In this document: in pieces, positions 36,890 to 46,462 of the stretch
Layout: every line of letters starts with the position of its first letter
Position numbering within the stretch: the stretch's first letter is position 1
From: Martinezella miluonensis
Lineage (GTDB): Bacteria > Pseudomonadota > Alphaproteobacteria > Rhizobiales > Rhizobiaceae
Direction of reading: 5' to 3'
DNA length: 64,000 bases
NCBI RefSeq assembly: GCF_900094545.1
Contig: NZ_FMAH01000002.1
Span: 248,001 to 312,000, forward strand
Notes under the pieces: model-generated
Databases searched by the model: none
The model's input: the letters and a program-made list of their open reading frames with translations, nothing else
Told to the model about the DNA's origin: nothing
Position numbers and translations under genes: made by a program

Positions 36890-39094
36890 TTATCGCGACC
36901 TGAGCTGGGCGATCGACAGCAGCAAGTCCGCACTCATACCGATATTGGACCCGCCTGTCAGGATCGCCGATCCCGGCGAATTCGTGTTCACGCCATTTGC
37001 CGCATCGTAAACGGCGGAGAAGCGCTTGAGCAGGTTGTTGACCTTGGCGGGATCATGCAAATCCTTCACCGGAAACAGCTTTTCCAGCATTTTGGCCTGA
37101 CGGGTCACGTCCATATTGGACATGGCGGACGGCAAGGAGAATGTGGTTTTGATCACATTGTAGAGCGCTGGATCCGCCATGATATCGTAGACGGAATTGA
37201 CCTGCGGCGCCTTTCGCTGGAAGTAGAGCGCCAGCCGGATGCCGTCGTTGGAAGCACCCTGCTGAGATTCCAGGCTTTGATGGAGATAAAGATCGTCCGT
37301 GGCAAGACGCGTGCCCTTGTTTTGGCTCGTCGATATCTTGGAGTTGGTCAGATTCCCCTTGGAGTCGAAATTGAAGACACTGACCATCGCCTTGAACTTC
37401 TGACCGGCCGGCGAGTTCAGGAATCCCTTCGCATCCTCCGGATCGGAGGTGAAAGCCTTCTTCAGTGTGTTCTTGTCGACTGTCTTGGGATCGATGTTGT
37501 TGGCGACGAGGATGAAATCCGTCAGCTTCTTGTCCGCCAGAAGATCGTCGACGCTCTTGACCTTGCCGATCGACTTGATGAAATTGTTGGCCGCGTCCTT
37601 CACATCCTTGACGGCCTTTTCCCGCATCTGGCCCGTCAATCCGAAGGTCTTTGCCTTGGAATAGGCCGATACGAAGCTGTTCATCGAGGCGAGTGGCAGA
37701 GCCTCGACAGCCGGGCGAAGATGGCCTTTGCTGTCGAAATTAAACGCCTTCGCGAGATCGACAAATCTCTGGTCCTTGAGGGATCCGACATAGCTCTTGC
37801 TGTCGTATGGATCGCTCTCCAGTATCTTTCGCAGCTGCTCTCTCGACAATTCGTTCTTGTCTATCCCGTAGGCCCGAAGCGCCATCTCCTGCACAGTCGG
37901 AAGATCTTTGGACTGAAAGTCGTTGGCGGCGAAGAAGTCGTTGATCGTCTTTATCTTGCCGACCACCGCGGCGTAGTGGGTTTCGGCGTCCTTGAACAAG
38001 GTCTGCCGGGCATCCGCATAGTGCGCCATGTATTTATCGGAGGTCGTCTTGATGCTGGCGTCCGTCTGCGCCGGCTGGCCGGCGGGAAGCGATCCGTCCG
38101 GCGAAAAATTGAACGCGGAAACCATTTCAGTCATTCCGGTCACGAACGCATAGTTTTTGTCGGAAACGGCCAGGCTGAATTGCTTGGCCGTGACTTTCGA
38201 ATTCACCCCGAAAGCGCTCTTTACGTAGGAGAACAGTCTGTTATCGCCGGTGATGTCATCAGCCGATCGGACCTTCCCAATCTGCTGGTGATAATACTGG
38301 TCGTTGCTGGTCGCCGAAGCCAAGGTGGTCAGGGTCGGCACCGTGTTATCGTAGCGGGATATCAGCGCCTCTTTCTGCTGTGCCGTTTGGGCGGTGGCGC
38401 CGGAAAGCGTGCCATCCGGCTTGAAGCCGAATTCCGAGGCGATCAGCTTGTATGTTGCCTGGGCCGAAGTCGACGAGAAATTGCTCGCTGTATTGACGAA
38501 GCTGTTGGGATCATTGAGATCGCTGGTCAGAACAGACTTCAGGAAGCTCTTCGATATATGGGTCGCATCGAGACCATGAGCGGTAAGCACATAATCCCGC
38601 ATCCTGGTACTGTTGACGATATCATCGACATTCGTCGCCTTGTCGATCCACGAGCTGTAAAATGCGCTCTCCTTCTTCGCCAACGTCGCTTCGTTGGCGA
38701 AAGACCGCTCGTAAAGACCGATGGTATCGTTCTTCTGCGCGTCGCTTTGAGCCGCTGGCTTGGTGGAATTGGCGGTGAAATTGAAGGCAGCCGCGAATTG
38801 CCGATAGCGATTGTCGTTGAGCTTGTTTGCAAAGCTGCTGCTGTTGCTGAGATCGCTCGTCAGCACCTTCTTCATGAAGGCTTTGGCGTAGGTCATGTCC
38901 TCGAGGCCGTAGGCCTTCATCGCATAGCTGTATAGCTTTTGATCGGCGAGGAATTCGTCGACGTTTTTGATCTTGCCGATGTGAGTATCGTAATACTGCT
39001 GGTCACTTTTGACGCTGGCCTGCTTGGCGACACGCGCAAGCGTTGTCGCCATGTCCTTTGTCGCAGTCACGTAGCCGAGATACGTTGAAATCAT
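36890..39094 (-). CDS. Large DUF1217 repeat protein, probably flagellum-related
   Basis: A 734-residue protein made of about six copies of a unit of roughly 110 residues. Each unit has a helix ending in YY or FY, then IGKIKNVDEFLADQKLYSYAMKAYGL-like and FMKKVLTSDLSN-like blocks, then a closing FNF/FGF. The pattern matches DUF1217, found in alphaproteobacterial flagellar loci, where proteins are usually much shorter. There is no signal peptide; it starts MISTYLGYV, and the C-terminal unit ends in a flagellin-like SADLLLSIAQLRSR. The start at 39094 has GGGGGCG upstream. No other flagellar gene is present, so export by the flagellar system is inference. Confidence 0.8.
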   Translation of the reverse strand: MISTYLGYVTATKDMATTLARVAKQASVKSDQQYYDTHIGKIKNVDEFLADQKLYSYAMKAYGLEDMTYAKAFMKKVLTSDLSNSSSFANKLNDNRYRQFAAAFNFTANSTKPAAQSDAQKNDTIGLYERSFANEATLAKKESAFYSSWIDKATNVDDIVNSTRMRDYVLTAHGLDATHISKSFLKSVLTSDLNDPNSFVNTASNFSSTSAQATYKLIASEFGFKPDGTLSGATAQTAQQKEALISRYDNTVPTLTTLASATSNDQYYHQQIGKVRSADDITGDNRLFSYVKSAFGVNSKVTAKQFSLAVSDKNYAFVTGMTEMVSAFNFSPDGSLPAGQPAQTDASIKTTSDKYMAHYADARQTLFKDAETHYAAVVGKIKTINDFFAANDFQSKDLPTVQEMALRAYGIDKNELSREQLRKILESDPYDSKSYVGSLKDQRFVDLAKAFNFDSKGHLRPAVEALPLASMNSFVSAYSKAKTFGLTGQMREKAVKDVKDAANNFIKSIGKVKSVDDLLADKKLTDFILVANNIDPKTVDKNTLKKAFTSDPEDAKGFLNSPAGQKFKAMVSVFNFDSKGNLTNSKISTSQNKGTRLATDDLYLHQSLESQQGASNDGIRLALYFQRKAPQVNSVYDIMADPALYNVIKTTFSLPSAMSNMDVTRQAKMLEKLFPVKDLHDPAKVNNLLKRFSAVYDAANGVNTNSPGSAILTGGSNIGMSADLLLSIAQLRSR

Positions 39095-39425
39095 GGATCG
39101 CCCCCACAGCGCGCAATTCACCAACACTAGCCCCGATGCACACAATCGCAACCAGACCTTGCGCGAGGCTAGATCGACAATCTCTGGGCCTGTTCGCTAT
39201 ACCGCTGGCTGTCTTAAGGCTGTCTAAAAGGCCGCATCTGCCGACAATGGAAGAATGCACCTGGCCGGCTCACATGGAGGCGCAAAATCCGAAGAGCAAG
39301 GTTTTCGGTTAAGAATCAACCGATCATGGCCTGCCCGGAGGTGCTGCCTCAGAGTGCATCCGAACTTGGCTCCGGCAGCAGCGCAGACTCACGGCCATGA
39401 CTGGGTATATCCCTGAATTCCGCGA
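39095..39425. other. Intergenic region
   Basis: About 330 bases between the DUF1217 gene start and the tadG-like gene end. No gene or clear terminator is seen. It should contain the promoter of the DUF1217 gene at its left end. Confidence 0.4.
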
Positions 39426-41162
39426 TTACTGTACGAGGACCGGCTGCATGCAGCGGGCATCGGTGACTTGTATATCGGCCTGCCCGATGCCGATGCCGAG
39501 GAGCCCCAGCAGGTTGTAGAGGAGCTGGTCGAGGGGCGCAGTGACGGCGGAAAGCGTGTCAGCAACTCCCGACAGTACCCCGCTCGGCGTCCCGATCGTC
39601 AGGATGAGCAGCTGGATGCTGATGTTGGCGTTCTTCAAGAGGGACTGGACCAGGGATGTCGTGATATCCCTGGTCGAGACCGTTTTGATCGTACCGGCCG
39701 AGATTTCCGAGGGCTGATAGGTCAGCCGCGTGGGGCTCATGTTGGCGATGTCGATCTGGGCGCTTGCAAGGACCCTCAGCAGCAGGGAATCGATGATGGC
39801 TGCCTGCGTGACCCGCGGTTTAGTGCCGAAATTGACGAAGGCGGAGGTATCCACGTCTCCCAGCGCTATCTCGGCGACGCCAGGCACGGCATCAACGCCG
39901 ACGACCGCATTGGGCATATTTCCACCCACACAGGTGATCGAAGCCAGCCTGGCCTCGGCGGGAGCAACCTCAACATAGAGCGGCACCCGGAGCTTCAGCC
40001 CCGCGATCGCAGACAATCCCGTCACCGAAACTTCGATGGCGGCACGCACCTGCGGCGTACGGATGGTGGTGCCCGGCGCGCCGACCGCAGCGGACGGTGT
40101 CTGCTGTGCCATCTCGCCGATCGCCAGCGTCAATTTGGCCGTGGCAAGACTGGGCAGTGCAACCCCGAGATCGACAGCAATCTGCTTTTGCTGATTGGCC
40201 GCCATTGCGGTCAGGGAGAGGAAGCTCATCAGGCTGATATTGGAGGTCAGGTTCGGTCCTGTGCCGATGATATTTTTGCCCTCGGGGCCGAGGTTCAAGA
40301 TATCCTGGAGCTTGACGGTGAGCTTCGTCGTGCCGAGCGATTTGCCCAAGCTGTTGATAATGCGAATGACCGCGGGCGACAAGTTGGTTGACTTGCCGAG
40401 CGCACCTAGAAGCTTGTCGTAGGGGACATCGGTCGCCAGGAGATCGTTGTAGCTGCCCGCCGTGAGATTGAGATCGGTCGCCAGAAGATTGAGGTAGCTC
40501 AGGAGGTTTACGTTCGCAGAGATGAGCGACTGATAATCGACGAGATTCAGAGATATCTGCGTTCCTAGAAGAGAACCCAGGAGCTGGTTCAGAATGCCGC
40601 CATTGAGACTGGCGAGCCGTGATCCAATGGAAAACGCTGCCAAACGCTCGCTGGAGGCGGTGCCTGTGGCGCTTAGCGTCGGCGCTGTGGCAAAGGCGGA
40701 AGCGAAGGGCATCACGGCCTGTTGCGTGAGCGTCACTCTGACGGAATCATAGGGGGCGCTTCCTGATGAAGAAAAGCGGCTCTGGGGCGCGATCGATGCG
40801 TCAGCCGTGTAGGTTCCGAGAACCATGTTGGCGAGCGTTTCATATTGACCTGAATTGGCCGAAGCCGTCGAAATGGTCCCGTTGGACGTCAGATAGCTGG
40901 TGCCCGAAGCAAGAGCTGCAGTCGTTCCGTTGGACTGGAGATTGTTAAGAAGCGCGGTATTGGCGTTCGTAATATCGGAAGCGGCCGTGATTGCGCCGAT
41001 GTCGCTGAGCTGCTGCAGGCGCTGCTGCTGCAGCGTCATCATGCCGTAGTCGATACCGAGACCAAGGCAATAAAGGATCAGGGGCGAGACAAGCGCCGTT
41101 GTGATGGCAACATTTCCCCTCCGGTCGCGGCAAAAGGCGAGCCGCCTGAGAAATTCTTTCAT
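39426..41162 (-). CDS. TadG-like pilus-assembly protein
   Basis: A 578-residue protein with the TadE/TadG N-terminus: CRDRRGNVAITTALVSPLILYCLGLGIDYG, with the RRGNVAI start and one transmembrane helix (about 17-38). The rest is predicted periplasmic, rich in Ser, Thr, Ala and Leu (repeated LNLLSYLNLLATDLN-like segments). TadG-type proteins belong to Flp/Tad pilus systems. It is joined to the upstream tadE-like gene by a one-base TAATG overlap. No secretin, ATPase or prepilin gene is nearby, so it would act with a remote tad locus or independently. Confidence 0.82.
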   Translation of the reverse strand: MKEFLRRLAFCRDRRGNVAITTALVSPLILYCLGLGIDYGMMTLQQQRLQQLSDIGAITAASDITNANTALLNNLQSNGTTAALASGTSYLTSNGTISTASANSGQYETLANMVLGTYTADASIAPQSRFSSSGSAPYDSVRVTLTQQAVMPFASAFATAPTLSATGTASSERLAAFSIGSRLASLNGGILNQLLGSLLGTQISLNLVDYQSLISANVNLLSYLNLLATDLNLTAGSYNDLLATDVPYDKLLGALGKSTNLSPAVIRIINSLGKSLGTTKLTVKLQDILNLGPEGKNIIGTGPNLTSNISLMSFLSLTAMAANQQKQIAVDLGVALPSLATAKLTLAIGEMAQQTPSAAVGAPGTTIRTPQVRAAIEVSVTGLSAIAGLKLRVPLYVEVAPAEARLASITCVGGNMPNAVVGVDAVPGVAEIALGDVDTSAFVNFGTKPRVTQAAIIDSLLLRVLASAQIDIANMSPTRLTYQPSEISAGTIKTVSTRDITTSLVQSLLKNANISIQLLILTIGTPSGVLSGVADTLSAVTAPLDQLLYNLLGLLGIGIGQADIQVTDARCMQPVLVQ

Positions 41163-41584
41163 TACATTCCCCCGATCCTGATCGTGGAATAGCGGCGGAT
41201 GGTCTGATCGGGCATGGCGAAGGTGTAGAGATTCCAGATCGGGAGGGCGGAGGCATCGTAGCTGGCGCTGACGGTAAACTGGTTCGCATTGGTCGGGTCG
41301 GTCGCGACCGTGACGGTCAGCTTGTCCTTCGTCAGGAATGCGTCGTTGATCGTCGAGCGATTGACGTAATCCTGAACGAGTTGCGTCCGCTCACTCGAAG
41401 AAATACCTGCGATCGCGGTGCGTGCAGCGTCGGCCGTAAGCTGCTGCAGGGAATGGGCGGCAGTGAGATAGATGGCAAAGGCAACGAGCGTTAGGAGCAG
41501 AAGGACAAAGAGCGGCGCGATGAGGGCAAACTCGACTGCGGCCGCGCCCCCTTCTGCCCTATTGAAATCAGAAACACGAGCCAT
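41162..41584 (-). CDS. TadE-like pilus-assembly protein
   Basis: A 140-residue minor-pseudopilin-like protein. The N-terminus NRAEGGAAAVEFALIAPLFVLLLLTLVAFAIYL carries the conserved Glu of TadE proteins (VEFALIAP) and a single membrane helix (about 17-40). A short periplasmic domain follows. GGAGGAG lies before the ATG. It is co-transcribed with the tadG-like gene. Confidence 0.85.
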   Translation of the reverse strand: MARVSDFNRAEGGAAAVEFALIAPLFVLLLLTLVAFAIYLTAAHSLQQLTADAARTAIAGISSSERTQLVQDYVNRSTINDAFLTKDKLTVTVATDPTNANQFTVSASYDASALPIWNLYTFAMPDQTIRRYSTIRIGGM

Positions 41585-42115
41585 GATCCTGTCTCCTCCA
41601 ATCGACTGCTCATCCGTGATGATGACGATCGAGGAAACCTTAGATTGCGGATGTTAATTTTATATTTCTAAATATACTATTTTCTAATGTTTTTACATCT
41701 AAAGGACGTTGGTTTGATTGATAAAAATGGTGTCGTCGCAATGACTTGGCCGCATTTTCCGAGAGAATCCGATCTTTTATACCGGCCAATAAGTCGCTGA
41801 GATCAAAGGCCCCGCAGCTGGGGAACTTTCTCCGCTCATAGGTTGCTCCACCGGCGCTTGGCCGCATCGAAATAATAGGGGGCGACCCTCCACGGATGTC
41901 TTGAAGGCAAGGGGCGATATGCACCCGCGCAAGGCTATGAGGCAGAGTAAGAAAGAAGAGCGCCGCCACTCGATTGGCGATTTGGACGTTCCGGTTGTAA
42001 TTGGCCCTGACAGGGATGGTCAGGATACCGTGCGGCCTCGACGATACAGCTCGCGCGACGCATCACAGGCCGATGGCATATCGGGTGAGCACCCGGATGC
42101 CGGCATGAGAACGAT
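41585..42115. other. AT-rich intergenic region
   Basis: About 530 bases upstream of the tadE-like gene. Bases 41645-41710 are markedly AT-rich compared with the genes and probably contain the promoter of the tad pair. Short frames at 41640-41969 (minus) and 41901-42185 (plus) have unlikely composition and no ribosome site, so no gene is called. Confidence 0.45.
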
Positions 42116-42325
42116 CTATTTCTTCTTCGGCACCAGATCCCAGCCGCCTTGCGTATTCTTCACAAAGCGGCGATTGCCCTTGTAGTAGCTGACGGCGCCT
42201 GTCCGATCCACCTTGATCGCAGTGGGCAGCAATTGCGCCGCCGCCTTCAGGCGTTCGACCATATCAAACGCTTCCTGCCGTTTTCCCGCACGGATCAGCG
42301 CCATCAATCTGGACTCTCGCTTCAT
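42116..42325 (-). CDS. Small hypothetical protein
   Basis: A 69-residue basic protein (MKRESRLMALIRAGKRQEAFDMVERLK at the start of its helical N-half, then a short beta-like TGAVSYYKGNRRFVKNTQGGWDL and a KKK end). GGGAG lies nine bases before the ATG. It is 73 bases downstream of the last permease gene on the same strand and could be the distal gene of that unit. Composition and the ribosome site support a real gene; no function can be given. Confidence 0.55.
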   Translation of the reverse strand: MKRESRLMALIRAGKRQEAFDMVERLKAAAQLLPTAIKVDRTGAVSYYKGNRRFVKNTQGGWDLVPKKK

Positions 42326-42398
42326 CCTTTATACTCCCGTTCATGGAGGATTGGGGGCCGACGGAACTTGCAGCTTTGCAGTCTTATTCGCATATCGA

Positions 42399-43199
42399 TC
42401 ACCCCGCTCGGCGTTGCATGAGCAGCGCGCGCAGGGCCACGGCCACCACGCAAACGCTGGAAACAAGAAAGATTGCGCCCGACATCGCATAAATCGTCGG
42501 CGAGGCGCCGGCATTCATCTTGCCGAACAACACCACCGGCAACGTGTTCTGCCGGCCTGCCAGATAGAAGGCGCGCGTAAACTCGTTGAGCGACAGCAGG
42601 AACGAAAAGATGAAAGCGCTGATGAGGCCCGGCCGGATGAGTGGCAGGGTAATATCGCAGAACTGTCTGAAACGGCTGGCGCCGAGATCGTCCGCCGCCA
42701 TCAGATAGGTCCTTTTGACAGCAGCAAAGCTCGTCAAAATCACGATGAAGGCGAAGGGCATCGCCCATAGCAGATGGCCGGCAATGACGGTCAAGGCCGA
42801 GGCCTTGACGCCAACCCGGCTAATAACCGTCGAGAGCGCCAGCCCCTGGATGACACCCGGCACGAACATCGGCAAAAGCATGGTCAGAAACCATAGGCTT
42901 CGGCTGCGGTGAAGTTCGCGGTATGCGAGAGCAGCCCCGAGCGACAACACCGTCGCGATCACAGCCGTCGCAAACGCAATGATGAGCGATTGGACGAGCG
43001 CGGCAATGAGCGCGCTTTCTCCTCCCAAAGCGATATACCATTTCAAGGTCAGATCAGCGAAGTGCGGCAATCCGGGCTGCAAGGACGGATTGAACGAAAC
43101 GCCGAGGAGATAGAGCGGCGGCGCATAGATCATCGCAAGGCCGACGACGGTCAGCGTCCAGATGATGATGCGTGGGCTCGTTCCTTCCCGGACGATCAT
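42399..43199 (-). CDS. Polyamine-type ABC transporter permease (PotC-like)
   Basis: A 266-residue permease with six helices. The start IIIWTLTVVGLAMIYAPPLYLLGVSFN is PotC-like, and the EAA loop AADDLGASRFRQFCDITLPLIRPGL is intact. The ATG at 43199 overlaps the stop of the PotB-like gene (ATGA, 43196-43199). A frame open up to 44084 is only an antisense-free extension through the upstream permease in another phase. It is the last transporter gene of the hydantoinase-linked unit. Confidence 0.9.
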   Translation of the reverse strand: MIVREGTSPRIIIWTLTVVGLAMIYAPPLYLLGVSFNPSLQPGLPHFADLTLKWYIALGGESALIAALVQSLIIAFATAVIATVLSLGAALAYRELHRSRSLWFLTMLLPMFVPGVIQGLALSTVISRVGVKASALTVIAGHLLWAMPFAFIVILTSFAAVKRTYLMAADDLGASRFRQFCDITLPLIRPGLISAFIFSFLLSLNEFTRAFYLAGRQNTLPVVLFGKMNAGASPTIYAMSGAIFLVSSVCVVAVALRALLMQRRAG

Positions 43200-44050
43200 T
43201 GGCTGCGATCCTCGAACAGGGAGGAGAGGCCGAATATGGCATCTCCGATCAGCACCAAACCGAAGACGATAACGAGCATGAGCGTCGAAATCGCAAAGGC
43301 GAGCGGGAAGTTGGCGACCCGCATGACGTCGTTGATCATCACGGAAACGATCGATGCGCCGGCGCCGCCGAGCATCTGCACCTCCGTCGAGGAGCCGGCA
43401 ACCATGACGAAAACGAACAGGAATCCCGCGAAAACGCCCGAATAGGTCAGCGGCAGCAAGACGGTGCGCGCCATCGTCCAGAAGCCGGCGCCAAGATCGC
43501 GCGAAGCCGCCAGCACGATCGGATCGACGCGGCGCATCGAGAGCAGAACGGGGAAGGTTGCGAACGGCAGATACGAGGCGACGAGCCCGACGATCACGGC
43601 GAAATCGCTGAACAGCAACCAATCGAGCGGGGCGTCGGTGATCCCGGCTTGCTGGAGAAGCGTGTTGATGACGCCTGTGCGGCCAAGCAGCAACCGCCAG
43701 GAGAAGGAGCGGATGAGATAGGAGGTAAAGAACGGGATGGTCAAGAGAGCCGCGAGCACGACCGACGACGTGCGGCCGGCGAGAAAATGCATCGCGTAAG
43801 CCGTGGGATAGGCGATCACGAGGCAAATGGCAGCCGTCAGAAACGCCTTGCCGAGCGTGGACAGGAACACGCTCCAGCGCCCGGCCTCCAGAATGGCGCC
43901 GTAGGCGGCGAGACTGAATTCGGGCTTGATCCAATAGGTCGCCGGATCCCAGGCGCAGAAACTCCACACCACGACGAGAACCAACGGCGCAAGGCCGAAC
44001 ACGAGGATCGCCGCGAGCGGAGCAGCCAGCAATGGAACTGATGTCTTCAT
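43196..44050 (-). CDS. Polyamine-type ABC transporter permease (PotB-like)
   Basis: A 284-residue permease: VPLLAAPLAAILVFGLAPLVLVVVWSF is helix 1, and the EAA loop is AASRDLGAGFWTMARTVLLPLTYSGV. The ATG at 44050 is preferred over a TTG at 44068. It follows the binding-protein gene by 92 bases on the minus strand and overlaps the next permease by ATGA. With its partner it forms the membrane channel. Confidence 0.9.
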   Translation of the reverse strand: MKTSVPLLAAPLAAILVFGLAPLVLVVVWSFCAWDPATYWIKPEFSLAAYGAILEAGRWSVFLSTLGKAFLTAAICLVIAYPTAYAMHFLAGRTSSVVLAALLTIPFFTSYLIRSFSWRLLLGRTGVINTLLQQAGITDAPLDWLLFSDFAVIVGLVASYLPFATFPVLLSMRRVDPIVLAASRDLGAGFWTMARTVLLPLTYSGVFAGFLFVFVMVAGSSTEVQMLGGAGASIVSVMINDVMRVANFPLAFAISTLMLVIVFGLVLIGDAIFGLSSLFEDRSQ

Positions 44051-44142
44051 GGTCTGGTTCCGCTTCAATCGGCGTTGATCCCATCGGCTCGGGGCCGGCC
44101 TGTCCCTGGACAGATGCGCCAGCCCCGGTCCATCGCGTTACA

Positions 44143-45315
44143 TCAGGCGTTGCGCAGCTTCTGCCACCACTCCTCGTAGAGTTGGAAATTGTCCGGGCGG
44201 CAATTCTGCCAGTAGACCTTTCCGGAGAACTTGGCCTTCACATGGTCGGCGAGCTTGGCGACATCGTCGGCCTTGTATTCGTCCGGGTGAGCCTTGGCAT
44301 AGGCGAGATTGTTGTCGGTCGGCACGAGATAGCCGCGCGCCTTGCCCAATTCGCAACCATAGAGGCCGGCAAGCAGGCCATCGACGAACTTGTGGGCGAC
44401 ATCGGCCTTGCCGCGATCTGCCGCACCCTTGAGCAACACCGTGTTGTTGCCCCATCCCTCATAGCCTTCGACGGGAGCGGCATATTCCACCTGAAGCCCG
44501 CGCTTGCGGCCTTCGTAGACGATCGGCTCCCAGCCGGTCATGGCATCGACTTCCTCATTGGCCACGAGCTGAACGCCCTGTTCCCAGCCGTTCCAGAAGG
44601 TGCGGAACTGGCCGTCCTTCTTGTGCTTGATCAGGAACTCCATGACGAGGCCGAGCTCCGATTCGGAAAGGTTGCCGGGATCCTTGATCGGCTTGTTTTC
44701 CGCTCCCTTGAGGTAGATGGCCGTAAAGATGGCGCTATTGATCCAGGCGTCTTCCATCGCCACCCGGCCTTTGAGCTTGGGATCGAAGATCACGCCATAA
44801 CTGTCGACCTTGCCGAGCTTGTCGGGGCGATAGATGATGGAGTCGGCGTTGACCACAGTCGGAATGCCGTACTGCTTCCCCTCGTAGGTCAAGGTCGGGA
44901 TATCCTTGGCCCATTGCCAGATGCCGGCGAAATTCGGGATCTTGGAAACATCCCAAGGAGCGATCAGCCCCTGCTTGGCAAGCTCCCGTTCGGCGCCGCC
45001 CTGAAAGCCGCCGACATCGAAAAGATCGTTGGCATTGCCGGCGGCAAGGCGCGCAACCACCGGGCCGACGTCGTTGCCGTTATCGGTAAATTCGGGCGAA
45101 ACGCCGCTCTGACGGGCAAATTCCTGCCATTTGTCACCGATGTCGAGCGTAGCCGTGGCCCAGAATGCAACCGTTGCGTCAGCGGCCATGGCGGGCGTAG
45201 CAGCCGATCCGCCAAAAGACAGCGCGGCCGCACCCGCACCCATCAGCTTGAGCATGTCACGGCGCTGCATGTTGCTCCTCAAAGCGGAGGAGACGAGATC
45301 ATTGCGTTTGTTCAT
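44143..45315 (-). CDS. ABC transporter periplasmic binding protein, polyamine/iron type
   Basis: A 390-residue exported protein. The leader has twin arginines in a Tat-like context (MQRRDMLKLMGAGAAALSFGG) and a cleavage site near AMA-ADA, so folded export by Tat is likely. The mature protein has the extracellular solute-binding fold of the PotD-related group (VAFWATATLDIG..., YGIPTVVNADSIIYRPDKLG, AMTGWEPIVYEGR). Because the operon carries hydantoinase genes, the ligand is more likely a cyclic amide or related nitrogen compound than a polyamine. It precedes the permease genes. Confidence 0.88.
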   Translation of the reverse strand: MNKRNDLVSSALRSNMQRRDMLKLMGAGAAALSFGGSAATPAMAADATVAFWATATLDIGDKWQEFARQSGVSPEFTDNGNDVGPVVARLAAGNANDLFDVGGFQGGAERELAKQGLIAPWDVSKIPNFAGIWQWAKDIPTLTYEGKQYGIPTVVNADSIIYRPDKLGKVDSYGVIFDPKLKGRVAMEDAWINSAIFTAIYLKGAENKPIKDPGNLSESELGLVMEFLIKHKKDGQFRTFWNGWEQGVQLVANEEVDAMTGWEPIVYEGRKRGLQVEYAAPVEGYEGWGNNTVLLKGAADRGKADVAHKFVDGLLAGLYGCELGKARGYLVPTDNNLAYAKAHPDEYKADDVAKLADHVKAKFSGKVYWQNCRPDNFQLYEEWWQKLRNA

Positions 45316-45363
45316 CGTGTCATTCCCTTCCCTTATTTTTCGCTTATGTCGGCTATTCGGGTT

Positions 45364-46461
45364 CTACTCGTCGCCTCCAGCCAAGGCCGGTATTCCGGAA
45401 CGATCGATCAGGAGCGCAGCACCCGGCTTCAGACGCACACGCACGCTCTCGCCCGGCAAGGGCGGAGTTGCATCCGCGCTAGTCGTTAACACCACACGCT
45501 GGCTGTCGGCAAAAGCGAGCGTAACGTCATGACTCAATCCGCGATAGATGCTTTCGACAACCTTAAGTTCAATTGTTTCGGCTGCCTCTTCGGCAGTCGG
45601 GACAAAGTCAATTCGGTCAGGTCGGATTGCGACAAGAGCGTCGGACGGCGGTGCTACCCCGAAAAAGGTCACGTTCACCCGCTGGCCGGCAATCGTAGCG
45701 ACAGCCTTGCCACCGGAAAGCGAAATGTTTTCAGGCTTCAAAAGCGTATCGATGCCGACAAAGCGCGCCACGAAGGCATTGGCCGGTGCCTCGAAGAAGC
45801 GCGCCGGCGCATCGGTCTGCTCGATCCGCCCCTTGTGCATCACCGCCATCCGGTCGGAAAGGCTGAGGGCTTCGTCCTGATTGTGGGTGACGAGAATAAA
45901 GGTTGCGCCGGTGCGCTTGTGGAGCCGTCCAAATTCGTCGCGCATCTGCTGGCGCAGCCGCTCGTCGAGTCCGGTCAGAGGTTCGTCAAGCAGAAGGATG
46001 CCCGGCTCCATCACAAGCGCACGGGCAAGCGCGACGCGCTGGCGCTGGCCGCCTGAAAGAAGATTGACGTCGCGATCCGCAAACCCGGAAAGCTCGACGA
46101 GCTCAAGAGCATCCTCAACCTTGGCCTTCAGAGCAGTTCCCGAGAGCCCGCGCAGCTTCAGTCCATAACCGACATTCTGCGCGACATTCATATGTGGGAA
46201 GAGCCCGAGCGACTGGAAGACGGTATTGACCGGTCGGCGATTGGCCGGAATACCAGCCATATCCTTTCCGTCGAAAAGCACACGGCCCGAAGTGGGCTTG
46301 TCGAAACCGCCGATCAGCTTCAAGAGCGAGCTCTTGCCGCAACCGGACGAGCCGAGCAGCGTGAAGAACTCCCCCGCCCGGATGTCGAGCGTCACGTCGT
46401 CGACGGCGCGCATCGCCTCGTAACTTCTGACGATATGGTCGAGACTGATCGCGATCGCCAT
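45364..46461 (-). CDS. Polyamine-type ABC transporter ATP-binding protein
   Basis: A 365-residue PotA-type ATPase: Walker A GSSGCGKSSLL, Q-loop QSLGLFPHMN, signature LSGGQRQRVALARA, Walker B LLLDEPLTGLD and H-loop VTHNQDE, with a C-terminal regulatory domain (from about 260). Its ATG is one base after the hydantoinase A stop, showing tight coupling. It powers the importer encoded immediately downstream. Confidence 0.92.
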   Translation of the reverse strand: MAIAISLDHIVRSYEAMRAVDDVTLDIRAGEFFTLLGSSGCGKSSLLKLIGGFDKPTSGRVLFDGKDMAGIPANRRPVNTVFQSLGLFPHMNVAQNVGYGLKLRGLSGTALKAKVEDALELVELSGFADRDVNLLSGGQRQRVALARALVMEPGILLLDEPLTGLDERLRQQMRDEFGRLHKRTGATFILVTHNQDEALSLSDRMAVMHKGRIEQTDAPARFFEAPANAFVARFVGIDTLLKPENISLSGGKAVATIAGQRVNVTFFGVAPPSDALVAIRPDRIDFVPTAEEAAETIELKVVESIYRGLSHDVTLAFADSQRVVLTTSADATPPLPGESVRVRLKPGAALLIDRSGIPALAGGDE

Positions 46462-46462
46462 A

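Noticed and set aside
36743..38935. 730-residue open frame on the plus strand
   Set aside because: Antisense to the DUF1217 gene; no ribosome site, unnatural composition, and the opposite strand has clear repeats.
41640..41969. 109-residue minus frame as a prepilin or regulator
   Set aside because: No ribosome site, no prepilin motif, unnatural composition in an AT-rich region.
43200..44084. N-terminal extension of the PotC-like permease
   Set aside because: It only runs through the PotB-like gene in another phase; the ATGA start at 43199 is better.
44032..45489. 485-residue plus-strand frame
   Set aside because: Antisense to the binding-protein gene, which has a Tat leader and family motifs.
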